Both the position numbers and the translations under genes were made by a program. The notes under the pieces were generated by a model that was given only the letters and a program-made list of their open reading frames with translations, ran no database searches and was not told the DNA's origin. Positions 52,264 to 62,503 of a stretch of DNA of 64,000 nucleotides are shown piece after piece. The stretch comes from Xanthobacteraceae bacterium 501b (lineage in GTDB: Bacteria > Pseudomonadota > Alphaproteobacteria > Rhizobiales > Xanthobacteraceae): assembly GCA_000378025.1 (NCBI GenBank), contig KB899087.1, forward strand, positions 930,001 to 994,000, given 5' to 3'. Numbering within the stretch: the first letter of the stretch is position 1; each line of letters starts with the position of its first letter.

Positions 52264-52695
52264 ATGACGGTTCGGACCATTCTTGAAGAAAAGGGCTTCG
52301 ACGTTCAGACGATCGCCCCAGAGGCGACGCTGCGCGAGGCGACGGAGCTTCTCGCCGCCAAGCGTATTGGCGCCATCGTGGTGACGGACCCCGAGCGCCG
52401 CGTGGTCGGCATCCTGTCGGAGCGCGACGTGGTGCGTGTGGTCGGGCTCGACGGGCCGGGCCGGCTCGACGACACGGTCGCCTCGGTGATGACGTCGCGG
52501 GTCGTCACCTGCGAGGGCAACGAGACCGTCCACCAGATCATGGAGCACATGACCGCCGGGCGCTTCCGCCATCTGCCTGTCGTGCAGGGCGGCAAGCTGG
52601 TCGGCATCATCTCCATTGGCGACGTGGTGAAGCAGCGTCTCGCCGAAATGGAGCGCGAGAGCCACGCCATGCGGGAATACATCCTCTCGGCGTGA
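52264..52695 (+). CDS. Tandem CBS-domain protein
   Basis: The protein (143 residues) has two CBS motifs: TLREATELLAAKRIGAIVVTDPERRVVGILSERDVVR and ETVHQIMEHMTAGRFRHLPVVQGGKLVGIISIGDVV. It probably binds adenine nucleotides or NAD and acts as an energy sensor; partner unknown. Strong ribosome binding site GGAAGGAGG just before the ATG. Confidence 0.92.
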   Translation: MTVRTILEEKGFDVQTIAPEATLREATELLAAKRIGAIVVTDPERRVVGILSERDVVRVVGLDGPGRLDDTVASVMTSRVVTCEGNETVHQIMEHMTAGRFRHLPVVQGGKLVGIISIGDVVKQRLAEMERESHAMREYILSA

Positions 52696-52712
52696 TTGCG
52701 GCGGTGCCGGGG

Positions 52713-52803
52713 CGTCATCCCGGACGGCCGTAGGCTGCTCCGGGATCGCGGGCAGGATGGCCAACGATCCCGGCACCACGGCTTCGCCTCCGGCCGGGAT
52801 GAC
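52713..52803. repeat. Dispersed intergenic hairpin repeat, copy 2
   Basis: Starts GTCATCCCGGACGGCCG and ends CGGCCGGGATGAC, with CTCCGGGATCG and CGATCCCGGC inside, the same order as in copy 1 at 42803-42894. The outer ends are complementary (GTCATCCCGG/CCGGGATGAC), so the whole element folds back on itself. Confidence 0.78.
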
Positions 52804-52867
52804 AGCCGACAGCGCCATCTCGGCCGGCTATCCGCCCGGGAGGGAGGGCGGCCTGCGTGTGTCGGCG

Positions 52868-53368
52868 CTAGAAGCGCGGCGTGTCGGTCTTCTTCGGTGT
52901 GCCATAGACCATGGCGGGGTCGAACAGCCGGCCGGCATCGTTGACGGCGAGCCGCAGCTCCGGCGACGGGGCAGCGCCCAGAGGCACCGAGCGGAAGAAG
53001 CAGGAGCGGTGCCCGGTGTGGCAGGCCGCGCCCGGCACATCGGGGCCGAGAGGCGGCATCCGCACGCGCAGCACCACGGCGTCCTGGTCGCAGTCGACCC
53101 TCAGCTCGACCAGCGTCTGCAGGTGGCCGCTCTCCTCGCCCTTTTTCCACAGCCGGCCGCGCGAGCGGCTGTAGTAATGGGCGATGCCGGTCTCGATGGT
53201 CAGCGCCAGCGCCTGCGCATTCATATGCGCGACCATGAGCACGGTGCCGTCGTCCGCGTCGACGGTCACGGCGGTGACGAGGCCATCGGCGTCAAATTTC
53301 GGGGAGAGGCGCTCGCCCTCCTCGATCTCGGCCTTGCTGCCCCGAGGGGCGAAGGAAATGTCGGTCAC
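52868..53368 (-). CDS. hisI: Phosphoribosyl-AMP cyclohydrolase
   Basis: The 166-residue protein has the HisI signatures [52 protein letters not shown] and [15 protein letters not shown], including the Cys residues that bind zinc. It performs the third step of histidine synthesis. No HisE domain is fused. The start codon is GTG at 53368; folE ends 22 bases upstream on the same strand. Confidence 0.95.
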   Translation of the reverse strand: MTDISFAPRGSKAEIEEGERLSPKFDADGLVTAVTVDADDGTVLMVAHMNAQALALTIETGIAHYYSRSRGRLWKKGEESGHLQTLVELRVDCDQDAVVLRVRMPPLGPDVPGAACHTGHRSCFFRSVPLGAAPSPELRLAVNDAGRLFDPAMVYGTPKKTDTPRF

Positions 53369-53390
53369 GGGAGCCTGCGCAGACGCGCGC

Positions 53391-54029
53391 TCACGGACGC
53401 ATGCCGCGCAGCAGGCTCATGAAGCGAACCTGCTCCTGCGGGTCGTCGCGGAACACGCCGGTGAACTGGGTGGTGACGGTGGACGCGCCCTGCTTGCGCA
53501 CGCCGCGCATGGCCATGCACATATGCTCGGCCTCGATCAGTATGGCGACGCCGCGCGGCTTCAGGATCTCGTCCATCGCGGTGATGATCTGCGAGGTCAG
53601 GTGTTCCTGCGTCTGCAGCCGGCGGGCGAAGATGTCGACGATACGGGCGATCTTCGACAGGCCCACGACGCGCTCGACCGGGAAATAGGCGATGTGCGCC
53701 TTGCCGACGAAAGGCACCATGTGGTGCTCGCAATGGGAATGGAACTCGATGTCGCGGACCATCACCATGTCGTCGAAATTGCCGATCTCGCCGAAGGTGC
53801 GGTCGAGAATCGATTCCGGCGCGGCGCGGTAGCCGCTGTAGAGCTCCTCATAGGCGCGCACCACACGCTTAGGTGTGTCGAGCAGGCCCTCGCGCTCGGG
53901 GTCATCGCCGGCCCAGGCGATAAGCGTGCGAACGGCGGCTTCCGCCTCCTCGCGGGTCGGACGGCGCGCGGCAGACGCCTCCATCTCGCTCTGGGCGCTG
54001 CGCATCAGCGATTTAAGCACGGCATCCAT
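53391..54029 (-). CDS. folE: GTP cyclohydrolase I
   Basis: This 212-residue enzyme makes dihydroneopterin triphosphate for folate synthesis. Signatures: [40 protein letters not shown] with zinc-binding Cys and His, [21 protein letters not shown] and [19 protein letters not shown] lies before the ATG at 54029, which is preferred to the upstream in-frame codon at 54050. Forms an operon with hisI. Confidence 0.96.
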   Translation of the reverse strand: MDAVLKSLMRSAQSEMEASAARRPTREEAEAAVRTLIAWAGDDPEREGLLDTPKRVVRAYEELYSGYRAAPESILDRTFGEIGNFDDMVMVRDIEFHSHCEHHMVPFVGKAHIAYFPVERVVGLSKIARIVDIFARRLQTQEHLTSQIITAMDEILKPRGVAILIEAEHMCMAMRGVRKQGASTVTTQFTGVFRDDPQEQVRFMSLLRGMRP

Positions 54030-54284
54030 GACGAACTCCGTTCGACGCATTCACTGCCGGGCGCCGATGCGTCCCCGGTCAATCTCGTCCTACGTGCCAA
54101 TACCCGCCACGGATCAGCATCATACCAACCATAACCGCCCGACGCGCCTGCTGGAAGGCAGATCGCGCGCGTTGCTTTCGCCCGGCGGCCACCACACCTA
54201 TATAAGCCAGTGCGGGCAGGCCGCAATCGGGCGGAAGCCGCCCGTGCGGGGATCAACGCCGCCTTTGGGACGGATCGAACCAGC

Positions 54285-54737
54285 ATGCTGAACGACGTCT
54301 ATAATCGCCGCATATTGGAACTTGCCGCCGACATACCACGGCTTGGCCGTCTGGCCGCGCCCGACGCCTCGGCAACGGCGCATTCCCGGCTTTGCGGTTC
54401 CACCGTCACCATCGATCTCGCGGTGCGCGACGGCGTGGTGACGGATTTCGCCCATGAGGTGCGCGCCTGCGCTCTCGGTCAGGCCTCATCCTCAGTGATG
54501 GGTGCGCTCGTCGTCGGCTCGACCGCCGAGGAATTGCGCGCGGTGCGCGAGGCGATGCGCCTGATGCTGAAGGAGAACGGCCCGCCGCCGCAGGGGCGTT
54601 GGGCGGAACTCGCGGTGCTGGAGCCGGTGCGCGACTACAAGGCGCGCCACGCCTCGACGCTGCTGACCTTCGACGCCGTCGTGGATGCGTTGGGACAGAT
54701 CGAGGCGCGGAACGCCGCCAGCGAAGCGGCGGAGTAG
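54285..54737 (+). CDS. Iron-sulfur cluster scaffold-like protein (NifU/IscU N-terminal type)
   Basis: A 150-residue protein with CGSTVTIDLAVRDGVVTDFAHEVRACALGQASSSVM; the two Cys of this NifU_N-like core are in place (HSRLCGS and RACALGQ). A third conserved Cys expected near the C-terminal helix is not obvious, so cluster assembly ability is uncertain. Longer frames upstream are not supported. Divergent from folE. Confidence 0.8.
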   Translation: MLNDVYNRRILELAADIPRLGRLAAPDASATAHSRLCGSTVTIDLAVRDGVVTDFAHEVRACALGQASSSVMGALVVGSTAEELRAVREAMRLMLKENGPPPQGRWAELAVLEPVRDYKARHASTLLTFDAVVDALGQIEARNAASEAAE

Positions 54738-54741
54738 CGCC

Positions 54742-55212
54742 TTAGCGTTCGGTGAAGAAAGTGAACAGCACCTCGTCCTTCTCGCCGGTCAGGCAGAGAA
54801 AGCGGTTCGCGGTGTCGGAGCGGTCGCGTTGAATATAGGCCTCACCCATGATGATGCCCTTGACGGCGGTATCGCCGAGCTTGCTCTCGGCCTGCGCGAT
54901 GGTGAGGCCGTCGACGTCGATATAGATGTCCTCGATCGAGGGCGACGCCTTCTTCAGCTTGGTCAGCGCGTCGGTCTTGCAGGCGGCGACGCGCTGCATG
55001 TCGGGGTCAACTTCCGGGGAGGTGGCGGCGGAAGGCTCGGGCTGGGTGCCGCCGGCCGGGCCGGGGGGGACATGCCCGGCCGCAGGCGGTTCCTGAGCGG
55101 GCGTCTGCTGCGCGGGTGCCGGCTGTGCGGGCGGCTGCTGGGCGAGCGCGGGGCTCGCCGCGAAGAGAGTGCCGGCCAGCGCCGCCCTCGTCCAGAACCT
55201 GATTGCCATCAT
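54742..55212 (-). CDS. Secreted hypothetical protein with a Pro/Ala/Gln-rich linker
   Basis: The product has a Sec signal (MMAIRFWTRAALAGTLFAASPALAQ), a roughly 50-residue low-complexity Pro/Ala/Gln stretch, and a globular C-terminus (VAACKTDALTKLKKASPSIED ... GEAYIQRDRSDTANRFLCLTG) with two Cys. Function unknown; the fold is probably periplasmic. GGGGAG is six bases before the ATG at 55212. Confidence 0.75.
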   Translation of the reverse strand: MMAIRFWTRAALAGTLFAASPALAQQPPAQPAPAQQTPAQEPPAAGHVPPGPAGGTQPEPSAATSPEVDPDMQRVAACKTDALTKLKKASPSIEDIYIDVDGLTIAQAESKLGDTAVKGIIMGEAYIQRDRSDTANRFLCLTGEKDEVLFTFFTER

Positions 55213-55301
55213 CGCGCGCTCCCCTGGGGGCCGACATCCGTGCCGGCCCTCCACAGGGGCAACGCCGCCGAGTCCGGACGGTTCCGGGTTAGGGGCGGGG
55301 A

Positions 55302-55643
55302 ATGAGCGGCCCGCGTCCAGAAATCAGCGCCGCCGCGCTAGTGGCCCGACTACCTCGGCTGATGCTGCGGGCGCCGATCCTCGTCTACCGCTACAGCTTC
55401 TCCGCCTTCATGGGGCGGCAGTGCCGCTATCTCCCGACTTGTTCGGAATTCGCCGAGGAGGCGATCGAAACGCACGGCGCCTGGGCGGGCGGCTGGATGG
55501 CGGCGGGGCGCATCTGCCGCTGCCATCCTTGGGGCGGGTCGGGCTTCGAGCCCGTGCCGGCCGAATTGCCGCCAAAAGCCGCGTGGTATATGCCGTGGCG
55601 CTACGCGCGAACCCCGAAGGCGGAGGGCGCGCGCGACACGTGA
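55302..55643 (+). CDS. yidD: Membrane protein insertion efficiency factor YidD
   Basis: The protein (113 residues) contains [31 protein letters not shown] and [17 protein letters not shown], the diagnostic YidD motifs with conserved Cys residues. It assists YidC-dependent membrane insertion. It is not beside rnpA or yidC here. 52 bases before thrS. Confidence 0.95.
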   Translation: MSGPRPEISAAALVARLPRLMLRAPILVYRYSFSAFMGRQCRYLPTCSEFAEEAIETHGAWAGGWMAAGRICRCHPWGGSGFEPVPAELPPKAAWYMPWRYARTPKAEGARDT

Positions 55644-55695
55644 CCACAGTGAAGCCTACCTGCGTGGTTCGCAGGAGTGGGCAGGAGAAAATGAC

Positions 55696-57657
55696 ATGTC
55701 CGACATCAATCTCACCTTCCCCGATGGCGCCGTCCGAGCCTATGCCTCCGGCACCACCGGCACCGCGGTCGCCGCCTCCATCGCCAAGTCGCTCGTCAAG
55801 AAGTCGCTGGCGATGAAGCTCGACGGCGTGCTGAGCGACCTTTCCGATCCCATTACATCAGACGCGAAGTTTGAGCTCGTCACCCGCGAGAGCCCGGAAG
55901 CGCTTGAGCTCATCCGCCACGACGCCGCCCATGTGCTGGCGGAAGCCGTGCAGACGCTGTGGCCCGGCACCCAGGTGACGATCGGTCCCGTTATCGAGAA
56001 CGGCTTCTATTACGACTTCTTCCGTAACGAGCCCTTCACCCCGGACGACTTCGCCGCCATCGAGAAGAAGATGCGCGAGATCATCGCCCGCGACGCGCCC
56101 TTCACCAAGGAGGTGTGGGACCGCGAGGAGACCAAGCGCGTCTTCAAGGAGAAGGGCGAGGCGTTCAAGGTCGAGCTGGTGGACGCCATTCCCGCCGACC
56201 AGGCGCTGAAGATCTACCGCCAGGGCGAGTGGTTCGACCTGTGCCGAGGCCCGCATATGCCGAGCGTCGGCAAGGTGGGCGACGCCTTCAAGCTGATGAA
56301 GGTGGCCGGCGCCTATTGGCGCGGTGACAGCAACAACCAGATGCTGACCCGCATCTACGGTACCGCGTGGCGCACCCGCGAGGAACTCGACGCCTATATC
56401 CTCCAGCTGGAGGAAGCCGAGAAGCGCGACCACCGCCGCCTCGGTCGGGAGATGGACCTGTTCCACTTCCAGGAGGAAGGGCCGGGCGTCGTGTTCTGGC
56501 ATCCCAAGGGCTGGAACCTGTTCCAGAACCTCGTCTCCTACATGCGCCGGCGGCTGGCGGCGGACTATGCGGAAGTGAACGCCCCGCAGGTGCTCGACAA
56601 GTCGCTGTGGGAAACCTCCGGCCACTGGGGCTGGTACAAGGACAACATGTTCAAGGTGCAGCCGGCCGGCGACACCGAGGACAATGACCGCGTCTACGCC
56701 CTCAAGCCGATGAACTGCCCCGGCCATGTGCAGATCTTCAAGCACGGGCTGAAGTCCTATCGCGACCTGCCCATGCGCCTCGCCGAATTCGGCGCGGTCC
56801 ATCGCTATGAGCCATCGGGCGCGCTGCACGGGCTGATGCGCGTGCGCGGCTTCACCCAGGACGACGCCCACATCTTCTGCACCGAGGAGCAGATGGCGGC
56901 GGAGTGCCTGAAAATCAACGAACTGATCCTCTCCACCTATGCCGATTTCGGCTTCGAGGAGATCGTGGTCAAGCTCTCCACCCGCCCGGAGAAGCGCGTC
57001 GGTTCTGATGCGGTGTGGGATCACGCCGAGGACGTGATGGGCCGCGTGCTCACCCAGATCGAGGCGGAATCGGGCGGCAAGATCAAGACCGGCATTCTGC
57101 CGGGCGAGGGCGCTTTCTACGGCCCGAAATTCGAGTACACGCTGCGCGATGCGATCGGCCGTGAATGGCAGTGCGGCACCACGCAGGTCGATTTCAACCT
57201 GCCGGAACGCTTCGGCGCCTTCTATGTCGACGCGGACGGCTCGAAGAAGACGCCGGTCATGATCCACCGCGCCATCTGCGGCTCGATGGAGCGCTTCACC
57301 GGCATATTGATCGAACACCATGCCGGCCATTTCCCGCTCTGGCTGGCGCCGGTGCAGGCGGTGGTGGCGACCATCACCTCCGAGGGCGACGACTATGCCC
57401 GGGAGATCGTTGCGCTGGCGAAGAAGCGTGGCCTGCGTGTCGAACTCGATGTTCGCAACGAGAAGATCAACTACAAGGTGCGCGAGCACTCGCTTGCCAA
57501 GGTGCCGGCGCTGGTCGTCGTCGGGCGCAAGGAAGCGGCGGAGCGCACCGTCTCGATCCGCCGCCTCGGCTCGCCCAACCAGACCGCGATGACGCTGGAT
57601 GAGGCGCTGGAGAGCCTGGTGGCGGAGGCGAGCCCGCCCGACACGCTGCGGGACTGA
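55696..57657 (+). CDS. thrS: Threonyl-tRNA synthetase
   Basis: The 653-residue protein has an N-terminal TGS domain (about 1-65), the SAD editing-type domain with [16 protein letters not shown] and [13 protein letters not shown], the class II catalytic core ([67 protein letters not shown]) and an anticodon-binding C-terminus. Complete and of usual length. Confidence 0.98.
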   Translation: MSDINLTFPDGAVRAYASGTTGTAVAASIAKSLVKKSLAMKLDGVLSDLSDPITSDAKFELVTRESPEALELIRHDAAHVLAEAVQTLWPGTQVTIGPVIENGFYYDFFRNEPFTPDDFAAIEKKMREIIARDAPFTKEVWDREETKRVFKEKGEAFKVELVDAIPADQALKIYRQGEWFDLCRGPHMPSVGKVGDAFKLMKVAGAYWRGDSNNQMLTRIYGTAWRTREELDAYILQLEEAEKRDHRRLGREMDLFHFQEEGPGVVFWHPKGWNLFQNLVSYMRRRLAADYAEVNAPQVLDKSLWETSGHWGWYKDNMFKVQPAGDTEDNDRVYALKPMNCPGHVQIFKHGLKSYRDLPMRLAEFGAVHRYEPSGALHGLMRVRGFTQDDAHIFCTEEQMAAECLKINELILSTYADFGFEEIVVKLSTRPEKRVGSDAVWDHAEDVMGRVLTQIEAESGGKIKTGILPGEGAFYGPKFEYTLRDAIGREWQCGTTQVDFNLPERFGAFYVDADGSKKTPVMIHRAICGSMERFTGILIEHHAGHFPLWLAPVQAVVATITSEGDDYAREIVALAKKRGLRVELDVRNEKINYKVREHSLAKVPALVVVGRKEAAERTVSIRRLGSPNQTAMTLDEALESLVAEASPPDTLRD

Positions 57658-57962
57658 GGGCTTTCCTTTGGGAGCTGTCATGGCCGGGCTGGTCCCGGCC
57701 ATCCATTTGCGTGGTGAGAAGTCATGGACCCCCCCCGGGTCAAGCCCGGGGATGACGGCGTGTTGGTGGGCATCGGCGTGAGATCTCGCTTGCGCAGGAC
57801 CCGTCATCCTGAGGTGCCCGGCGGAGCCCGGCCTCAAAGGACGCAGATGATTGCCACGTCACACCGCCTGCGTGCTTCAGGCCGGCCTCTAGCCGGCGTC
57901 TCAGCAGGACGGAGAAGGCATAGGGTAGGGCCTATCCGACCTGACAATAACCCGCCGTCCCG
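57658..57962. repeat. Intergenic region packed with hairpin repeats
   Basis: No gene is visible. The perfect hairpin ATGGCCGGG/CCCGGCCAT (57680-57702) follows thrS and may act as its terminator. Next comes CCCCGGGTCAAGCCCGGGGATGAC (near 57729-57755; arms CCCGGG/CCCGGG), then CCGTCATCCTGAGGTGCCCGG around 57800-57830. All three resemble repeat types seen between genes elsewhere in this window and in related genomes. Confidence 0.65.
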
Positions 57963-58250
57963 TCACTTCTCCGGCGTTTCTGCCGGGCGCACCGGGGGCG
58001 GGATCGGCGGCGGCGGGTAGGGCTCGGTCTCGCGCCGCAGGCTGGGATTGCTGGTGGCGCCGGGCACGTTGAGCCGGCGCTGCTGGGGCGTCCAGTAGGA
58101 GGGGCCCTGCATCAGATTCTGGCTGTTGGGTCGAACCGAATTGGGGCGCTGGGGCATATAGGGGCTCGGCTTTGTGGTGACCTGGGCCAGGGCAGGGACG
58201 GCTGAAACAACCGCTGCCGCCGCGAGAAGCGCCGCTCGAAACATCTTCAT
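57963..58250 (-). CDS. Secreted Pro-rich hypothetical protein
   Basis: A 95-residue product with a Sec signal (MKMFRAALLAAAAVVSAVPALAQ) and a mature part rich in Pro, Asn and Gln (MPQRPNSVRPNSQNLM ... YPPPPIPPPVRP), probably disordered. Function unknown. The signal peptide and codon use support it as real. Confidence 0.65.
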   Translation of the reverse strand: MKMFRAALLAAAAVVSAVPALAQVTTKPSPYMPQRPNSVRPNSQNLMQGPSYWTPQQRRLNVPGATSNPSLRRETEPYPPPPIPPPVRPAETPEK

Positions 58251-58494
58251 CGTGGATCGTCGCGCCTCCTGCTCACCCTATGTAGGGCGGCGTGGGGCGA
58301 TCCGCCATGCCCCGTCTGGCTCATCGCGCCACCCTCGCCCTACCCGAATAGGGGCGAGGCGCGGGAACGGCGGAACAGGCAGATTTTGTCGGTGTTTGGC
58401 GCCGCCGGCGGCGTTGCTAAGGGCGGGCATTGTGTGGATAGTCCGGCCTTGCTCGCATTCGGGCGAGGTTCGAGAAGACGGTGGAAGCGCGCTC

Positions 58495-59673
58495 ATGACA
58501 GACCAGAATGCGTCGATTCTGGTGGTCGACGATGTCGCGGAGAACCGGGACCTGTTGATGCGGCGGCTGAAGCGGCTTGGCTTCAGCCATATCGACCAGG
58601 CCGCCAATGGCATCGAGGCGCTCGCCGCTATCGACCACAAGCCTTACGATCTCGTGCTGCTCGACATCATGATGCCGGAGCTGGACGGTTTCGGCGTTCT
58701 CGACCAGTTGCGCGCCGACGGCCGGATCAATGATCTGCCTGTTATCGTCGTCTCAGCGCTCAGCGAGATCGAGCCTGTCGTGCGCTGCATCGAGCTGGGT
58801 GCGGACGATTTCATTTTCAAACCGTTCAACCCGACACTTCTGCGCGCCCGTGTGCTCGCCACGCTGGAGAAGAAGGGGCTACGCGACCGCACCCGCGACG
58901 AGCTGAAGCGCAAGCAGGCCGAACTCACGGAAGCCCGCACATTGCAGCTGGCGCTGGTGCCGCCGCCCTTCGCCGGTGCGTTTGGCGGTCGGGGTCTCAC
59001 CATCGACGTGCTGCTGGAACCGGCGAAGGAAGTGGGCGGCGATCTCGTCGATTTTTTCCCCGTCGGCGACACCAAGATGGTGGCGGTGATCGGCGATGTC
59101 TCCGACAAAGGGGCGGGTGCGGCGCTGATGATGGCGCGCACCCATTCCATGTTCCGCTCGCTCGGCACCCGCCCGGACGCGGCCGAACTGTTCGCCGATC
59201 CGGCGCGGGCGGCGGGGCTGGTGAACGACGCGCTGGCGCGTGGCAACGCTTCCTGCATGTTCGTGACGCTGCTGCTGGCGGTGCTCGACCTGCCCACCGG
59301 CACGCTCGCCTATGTGCGCGCCGGCCATGTGCCGCCTTATCTGCGGGCGGTCGATGGCACGGTATCGCGGCTCACCGCCGCTGGCGGCCCGGCGCTTGGC
59401 GTAGTGGAAGATTTCGTCTTCCGCGCCGCGTCCGTTTCCCTCGCGCCCGGCGAACGCCTGCTGGTGGTGACGGACGGGCTGACCGAGGCGCACGACCATT
59501 CCGGCGCGCTCTATGGCGAGGTGCGGGTCGGCGAGTTTCTGGCCGCGCTCGGCGAGGAGACGGCGCCGCTGCCGCGGCTCGCGGCCGTGGTGCGGGCCTT
59601 CGAGGCCGGGCTGCCGGCCTTTGACGACATGGCCGCGCTGCTGCTGACGCTGGATCCGCCCGGCGTGGCGTGA
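58495..59673 (+). CDS. Response regulator with a PP2C-type (RsbU/SpoIIE) phosphatase domain
   Basis: In this 392-residue protein a receiver domain (SILVVDDVAENRDLL; phospho-acceptor Asp57 in LVLLDIMMPELDG; Lys in FIFKPFNP) is joined through a coiled coil (DELKRKQAELTEARTLQLAL) to a phosphatase: KEVGGDLVDFFPV, VAVIGDVSDKGAGAALMMA, LVVTDGLTEAHD. Such proteins dephosphorylate anti-sigma antagonists in partner-switching stress control. It precedes a hybrid kinase by 19 bases. Confidence 0.92.
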   Translation: MTDQNASILVVDDVAENRDLLMRRLKRLGFSHIDQAANGIEALAAIDHKPYDLVLLDIMMPELDGFGVLDQLRADGRINDLPVIVVSALSEIEPVVRCIELGADDFIFKPFNPTLLRARVLATLEKKGLRDRTRDELKRKQAELTEARTLQLALVPPPFAGAFGGRGLTIDVLLEPAKEVGGDLVDFFPVGDTKMVAVIGDVSDKGAGAALMMARTHSMFRSLGTRPDAAELFADPARAAGLVNDALARGNASCMFVTLLLAVLDLPTGTLAYVRAGHVPPYLRAVDGTVSRLTAAGGPALGVVEDFVFRAASVSLAPGERLLVVTDGLTEAHDHSGALYGEVRVGEFLAALGEETAPLPRLAAVVRAFEAGLPAFDDMAALLLTLDPPGVA

Positions 59674-59692
59674 CGATCAGGGGACGTTGGGG

Positions 59693-61984
59693 ATGACGGA
59701 AGACGAGTGGGTGAGCGAGGCGACGCTGCTGCGCGCGACGCTGGAGAACATGTCGCAGGGCGTCGCCATGTACGACGCCCGGCACCGTCTCGTCACCTGG
59801 AACCAGCTGTTCCGCGACTATCTCGACATGCCGGAGGAGTTTCTCGGCACCGAGCATACCTTCTCCGACTATATCCGCTATCTCGGCGCCCGCGGTGAAT
59901 TCGGCGAGGTCGACATCGAGACCGCGCTCGCCCAGCGCCTCGCCCAGCTTGAAAAGCCGCACCGCTTCGAGCGCACCCGGCCGGACGGCACCATCCTCGA
60001 AGTGCGGCGCGACCCGGTGCCGGGCGGCGGCTTCATCGCCATCTACACCGACATCACCGAGCGCAAGCTCGCCGAGATGAAGCTGCGCGAGGACGAGGAG
60101 CAGCTGCGCGCCATCGATGTCGCTGCGCCCATCGGGCTCGTCATCGTGGGCGTGGCGGACAAGGTTGTGCGCCATTCCAATGGCTGCTTCGGCCGGCTGA
60201 TCGGCCGCGACGCGGGCACGCTGGTGGGCTGCGCGCTGCGCGACCTCTTCGCCGATTCCGCGCGCGGGCAGGAACTGGCGGATATTCTCGCCACGCCGTC
60301 GAGCGAACGGCAGGAATTCAACCTGCCGCATTCCGACGGCTCCACCATCTGCACCATGGTGTCGCACGAGCATCTGGATTTCCGCGGCACTCCGGCGGTC
60401 ATCGCCACCTTCGTCGACATCAGCGACCGGGTGCGCATGGAGCAGCAACTGCGCGAGGCCAAGGAGGCGGCGGAATCGGCCAGCCGGGTCAAGTCGGCCT
60501 TCCTCGCCAATATGAGCCACGAGCTGCGCACGCCGCTGAACGCCATCATCGGCTATAGCGAGATCCTCTCCGAGGACGCCGCCGATGCCGGCGACACCGC
60601 GCTGGTGGCCGACCTCGACAAGATCCAGGCGGCGGGCAAGCATCTTCTGGGGCTGATCAACGACATTCTCGACCTCTCCAAGATCGAGGCGGGTCGCATG
60701 GATGTCTATCTGGAACAGGTGTTCCTGACCCGGATGGTCGAGGAGGTGAAGACCATTGTCGGGCCGATGATGCAGAAGAACGGCAACTGCTTCGTCGTCG
60801 ACTGCCCGGTGGAGATCGGCACGCTGCGCACCGACGTCACCAAGCTGAAGCAGAGCCTGATCAACCTGCTGAGCAATGCCGCCAAATTCACCAAGGACGG
60901 CACGGTGACGCTGCGCATCGCCCGCGAGACGCTGGCCGACGGAGCGGGCGCGGTGCGCTTCGACGTCAGCGACAGCGGCATTGGCATGAGCGAGGAGCAG
61001 ATGGGGCGGCTGTTCCAGGCCTTCACCCAGGCGGATTCCTCCACCACCCGCAATTTCGGCGGCACTGGCCTCGGCCTGACCATCACCAAGCATTTCGCCG
61101 CCATGCTCGGCGGCACCATTTCCGTGGCGAGCGAGCCCGGCAAGGGCTCCACCTTCACGATCGAGCTGCCGGTGGAGGCGCGGGTGGCCGGCGCCCAGAT
61201 GGACGAGGACGAGATCGTTGATCCCGGCGCGCCTGCCGCTCCGGGGGCGATCACCGTTCTGGTGGTGGATGACGACCCGGCGGTGCACGACGTGCTCACC
61301 GCCACGCTCGGCAAGGAGGGCTATGTGCTGCGCCATGCCCGCGACGGCGTCGAGGCGCTGAACATCATGCGCAAGGAACCGCCTGATATTGTCACGCTGG
61401 ACGTGATGATGCCGAAGATCGACGGCTGGTCGGTGCTCGGCATCATGAAATCCGAGCCGGCGCTGGCGCATATCCCGGTGATCATGCTCACCATCGTCGA
61501 TGACCGCAATCTCGGCTATTCGCTCGGCGCCTCGGAATACATGACCAAGCCGATCGACCGGCAGCGGCTGATCGCGCTAATCCACAAATTCGCCCCGGGC
61601 AATGAGGATGGCGTGGTGCTTGTCGTCGACGATAACGAGCAGGTGCGCGCCATTATGCGCTCGACCATCGAGGGCGTCGGGCTTCCCGTGGCCGAGGTGG
61701 CGAACGGGGAGGAGGCCCTGGCATGGCTCGGCGCCCATCCGCTGCCCGCCCTCGTCCTGCTCGACCTGATGATGCCTGTTATGGACGGCTTCGCCTTCCT
61801 CACCCGCGTGCGGGCCGAGCCAGCCTATGCCGAGCTGCCCATCGTCGTGCTCACCGCGAAGGAACTGACCGAAGACGAGCGCGAGTTTCTCGCCTGCAAC
61901 ACGCTGCTGATCCTGAACAAGGGCGCGCAGCCGATCGGCTCGCTCGGCGCGGCGCTCGGCACGATCGCCAGCCACGGCCATTGA
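59693..61984 (+). CDS. Hybrid sensor histidine kinase (PAS-PAS-HisKA-HATPase-REC-REC)
   Basis: The 763-residue protein begins with a PAS region (LENMSQGVAMYDARHRLVTWNQLF), a second PAS (about 140-245), and the phosphorylation motif NMSHELRTPLNAIIGYSEI with His276. The ATPase boxes are INLLSNAAKFTKDGTV, VSDSGIGMSEEQMG and FGGTGLGLTITKHF. Two receivers follow (VTLDVMMPKIDGWSVLG; LLDLMMPVMDGFAFL). No membrane span, so it senses cytoplasmic signals. ATG at 59693 chosen over TTG 59687. Acts with flanking response regulators. Confidence 0.93.
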   Translation: MTEDEWVSEATLLRATLENMSQGVAMYDARHRLVTWNQLFRDYLDMPEEFLGTEHTFSDYIRYLGARGEFGEVDIETALAQRLAQLEKPHRFERTRPDGTILEVRRDPVPGGGFIAIYTDITERKLAEMKLREDEEQLRAIDVAAPIGLVIVGVADKVVRHSNGCFGRLIGRDAGTLVGCALRDLFADSARGQELADILATPSSERQEFNLPHSDGSTICTMVSHEHLDFRGTPAVIATFVDISDRVRMEQQLREAKEAAESASRVKSAFLANMSHELRTPLNAIIGYSEILSEDAADAGDTALVADLDKIQAAGKHLLGLINDILDLSKIEAGRMDVYLEQVFLTRMVEEVKTIVGPMMQKNGNCFVVDCPVEIGTLRTDVTKLKQSLINLLSNAAKFTKDGTVTLRIARETLADGAGAVRFDVSDSGIGMSEEQMGRLFQAFTQADSSTTRNFGGTGLGLTITKHFAAMLGGTISVASEPGKGSTFTIELPVEARVAGAQMDEDEIVDPGAPAAPGAITVLVVDDDPAVHDVLTATLGKEGYVLRHARDGVEALNIMRKEPPDIVTLDVMMPKIDGWSVLGIMKSEPALAHIPVIMLTIVDDRNLGYSLGASEYMTKPIDRQRLIALIHKFAPGNEDGVVLVVDDNEQVRAIMRSTIEGVGLPVAEVANGEEALAWLGAHPLPALVLLDLMMPVMDGFAFLTRVRAEPAYAELPIVVLTAKELTEDEREFLACNTLLILNKGAQPIGSLGAALGTIASHGH

Positions 61985-61993
61985 GAGGGCGAG

Positions 61994-62365
61994 ATGACGA
62001 AGATTCTCCTCGTCGAGGACAATGAGATGAACCGCGACATGCTCTCGCGGCGCCTCGCCCGCAATGGCTTCGAGGTGATTATCGCGGTCAACGGCCAGGA
62101 GGGGGTGGACCTTGCCCTTTCCGAAAAGCCCGCCCTGATCCTGATGGATATGAGCCTGCCGGTGCTGGATGGCTGGGAGGCGACGCGGCAGGTGAAGGCC
62201 AACCCGGAAACGGCGGCGATTCCAGTTATCGCACTCACCGCCCATGCCATGGCCTCCGACCGTGAGCAGGCGATGGCGGCGGGATGCGATGATTTCGATA
62301 CCAAGCCGGTGGAGCTGCCGCGCCTGCTGGAGAAGATCAAGACGCGGCTCGGTTTGCCGGGATGA
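61994..62365 (+). CDS. Single-domain response regulator (DivK/CheY-like)
   Basis: A 123-residue receiver: ILLVEDNEMNRDMLSRRLAR, phospho-acceptor Asp52 in LILMDMSLPVLDGWEA, IALTAHAMASDREQAM and the Lys in DFDTKPVELPRL. With no output domain, it likely relays phosphate from the hybrid kinase encoded nine bases upstream. Confidence 0.94.
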   Translation: MTKILLVEDNEMNRDMLSRRLARNGFEVIIAVNGQEGVDLALSEKPALILMDMSLPVLDGWEATRQVKANPETAAIPVIALTAHAMASDREQAMAAGCDDFDTKPVELPRLLEKIKTRLGLPG

Positions 62366-62503
62366 GGTGGATCCCGCACCGTCGCCATTCCGTCATGCGA
62401 CGCTTTCATAACGGCCCGCGCCTTGCACCCGTTCCGCATCAAGGCGTCGCGGGAACCGATCGTCGCGCGCATTCGACAGTCAATCGGACGACAAGGTAGG
62501 CCA

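Noticed and set aside
55858..57837. Minus-strand frame covering thrS
   Set aside because: It is the antisense of a universally conserved tRNA synthetase gene.
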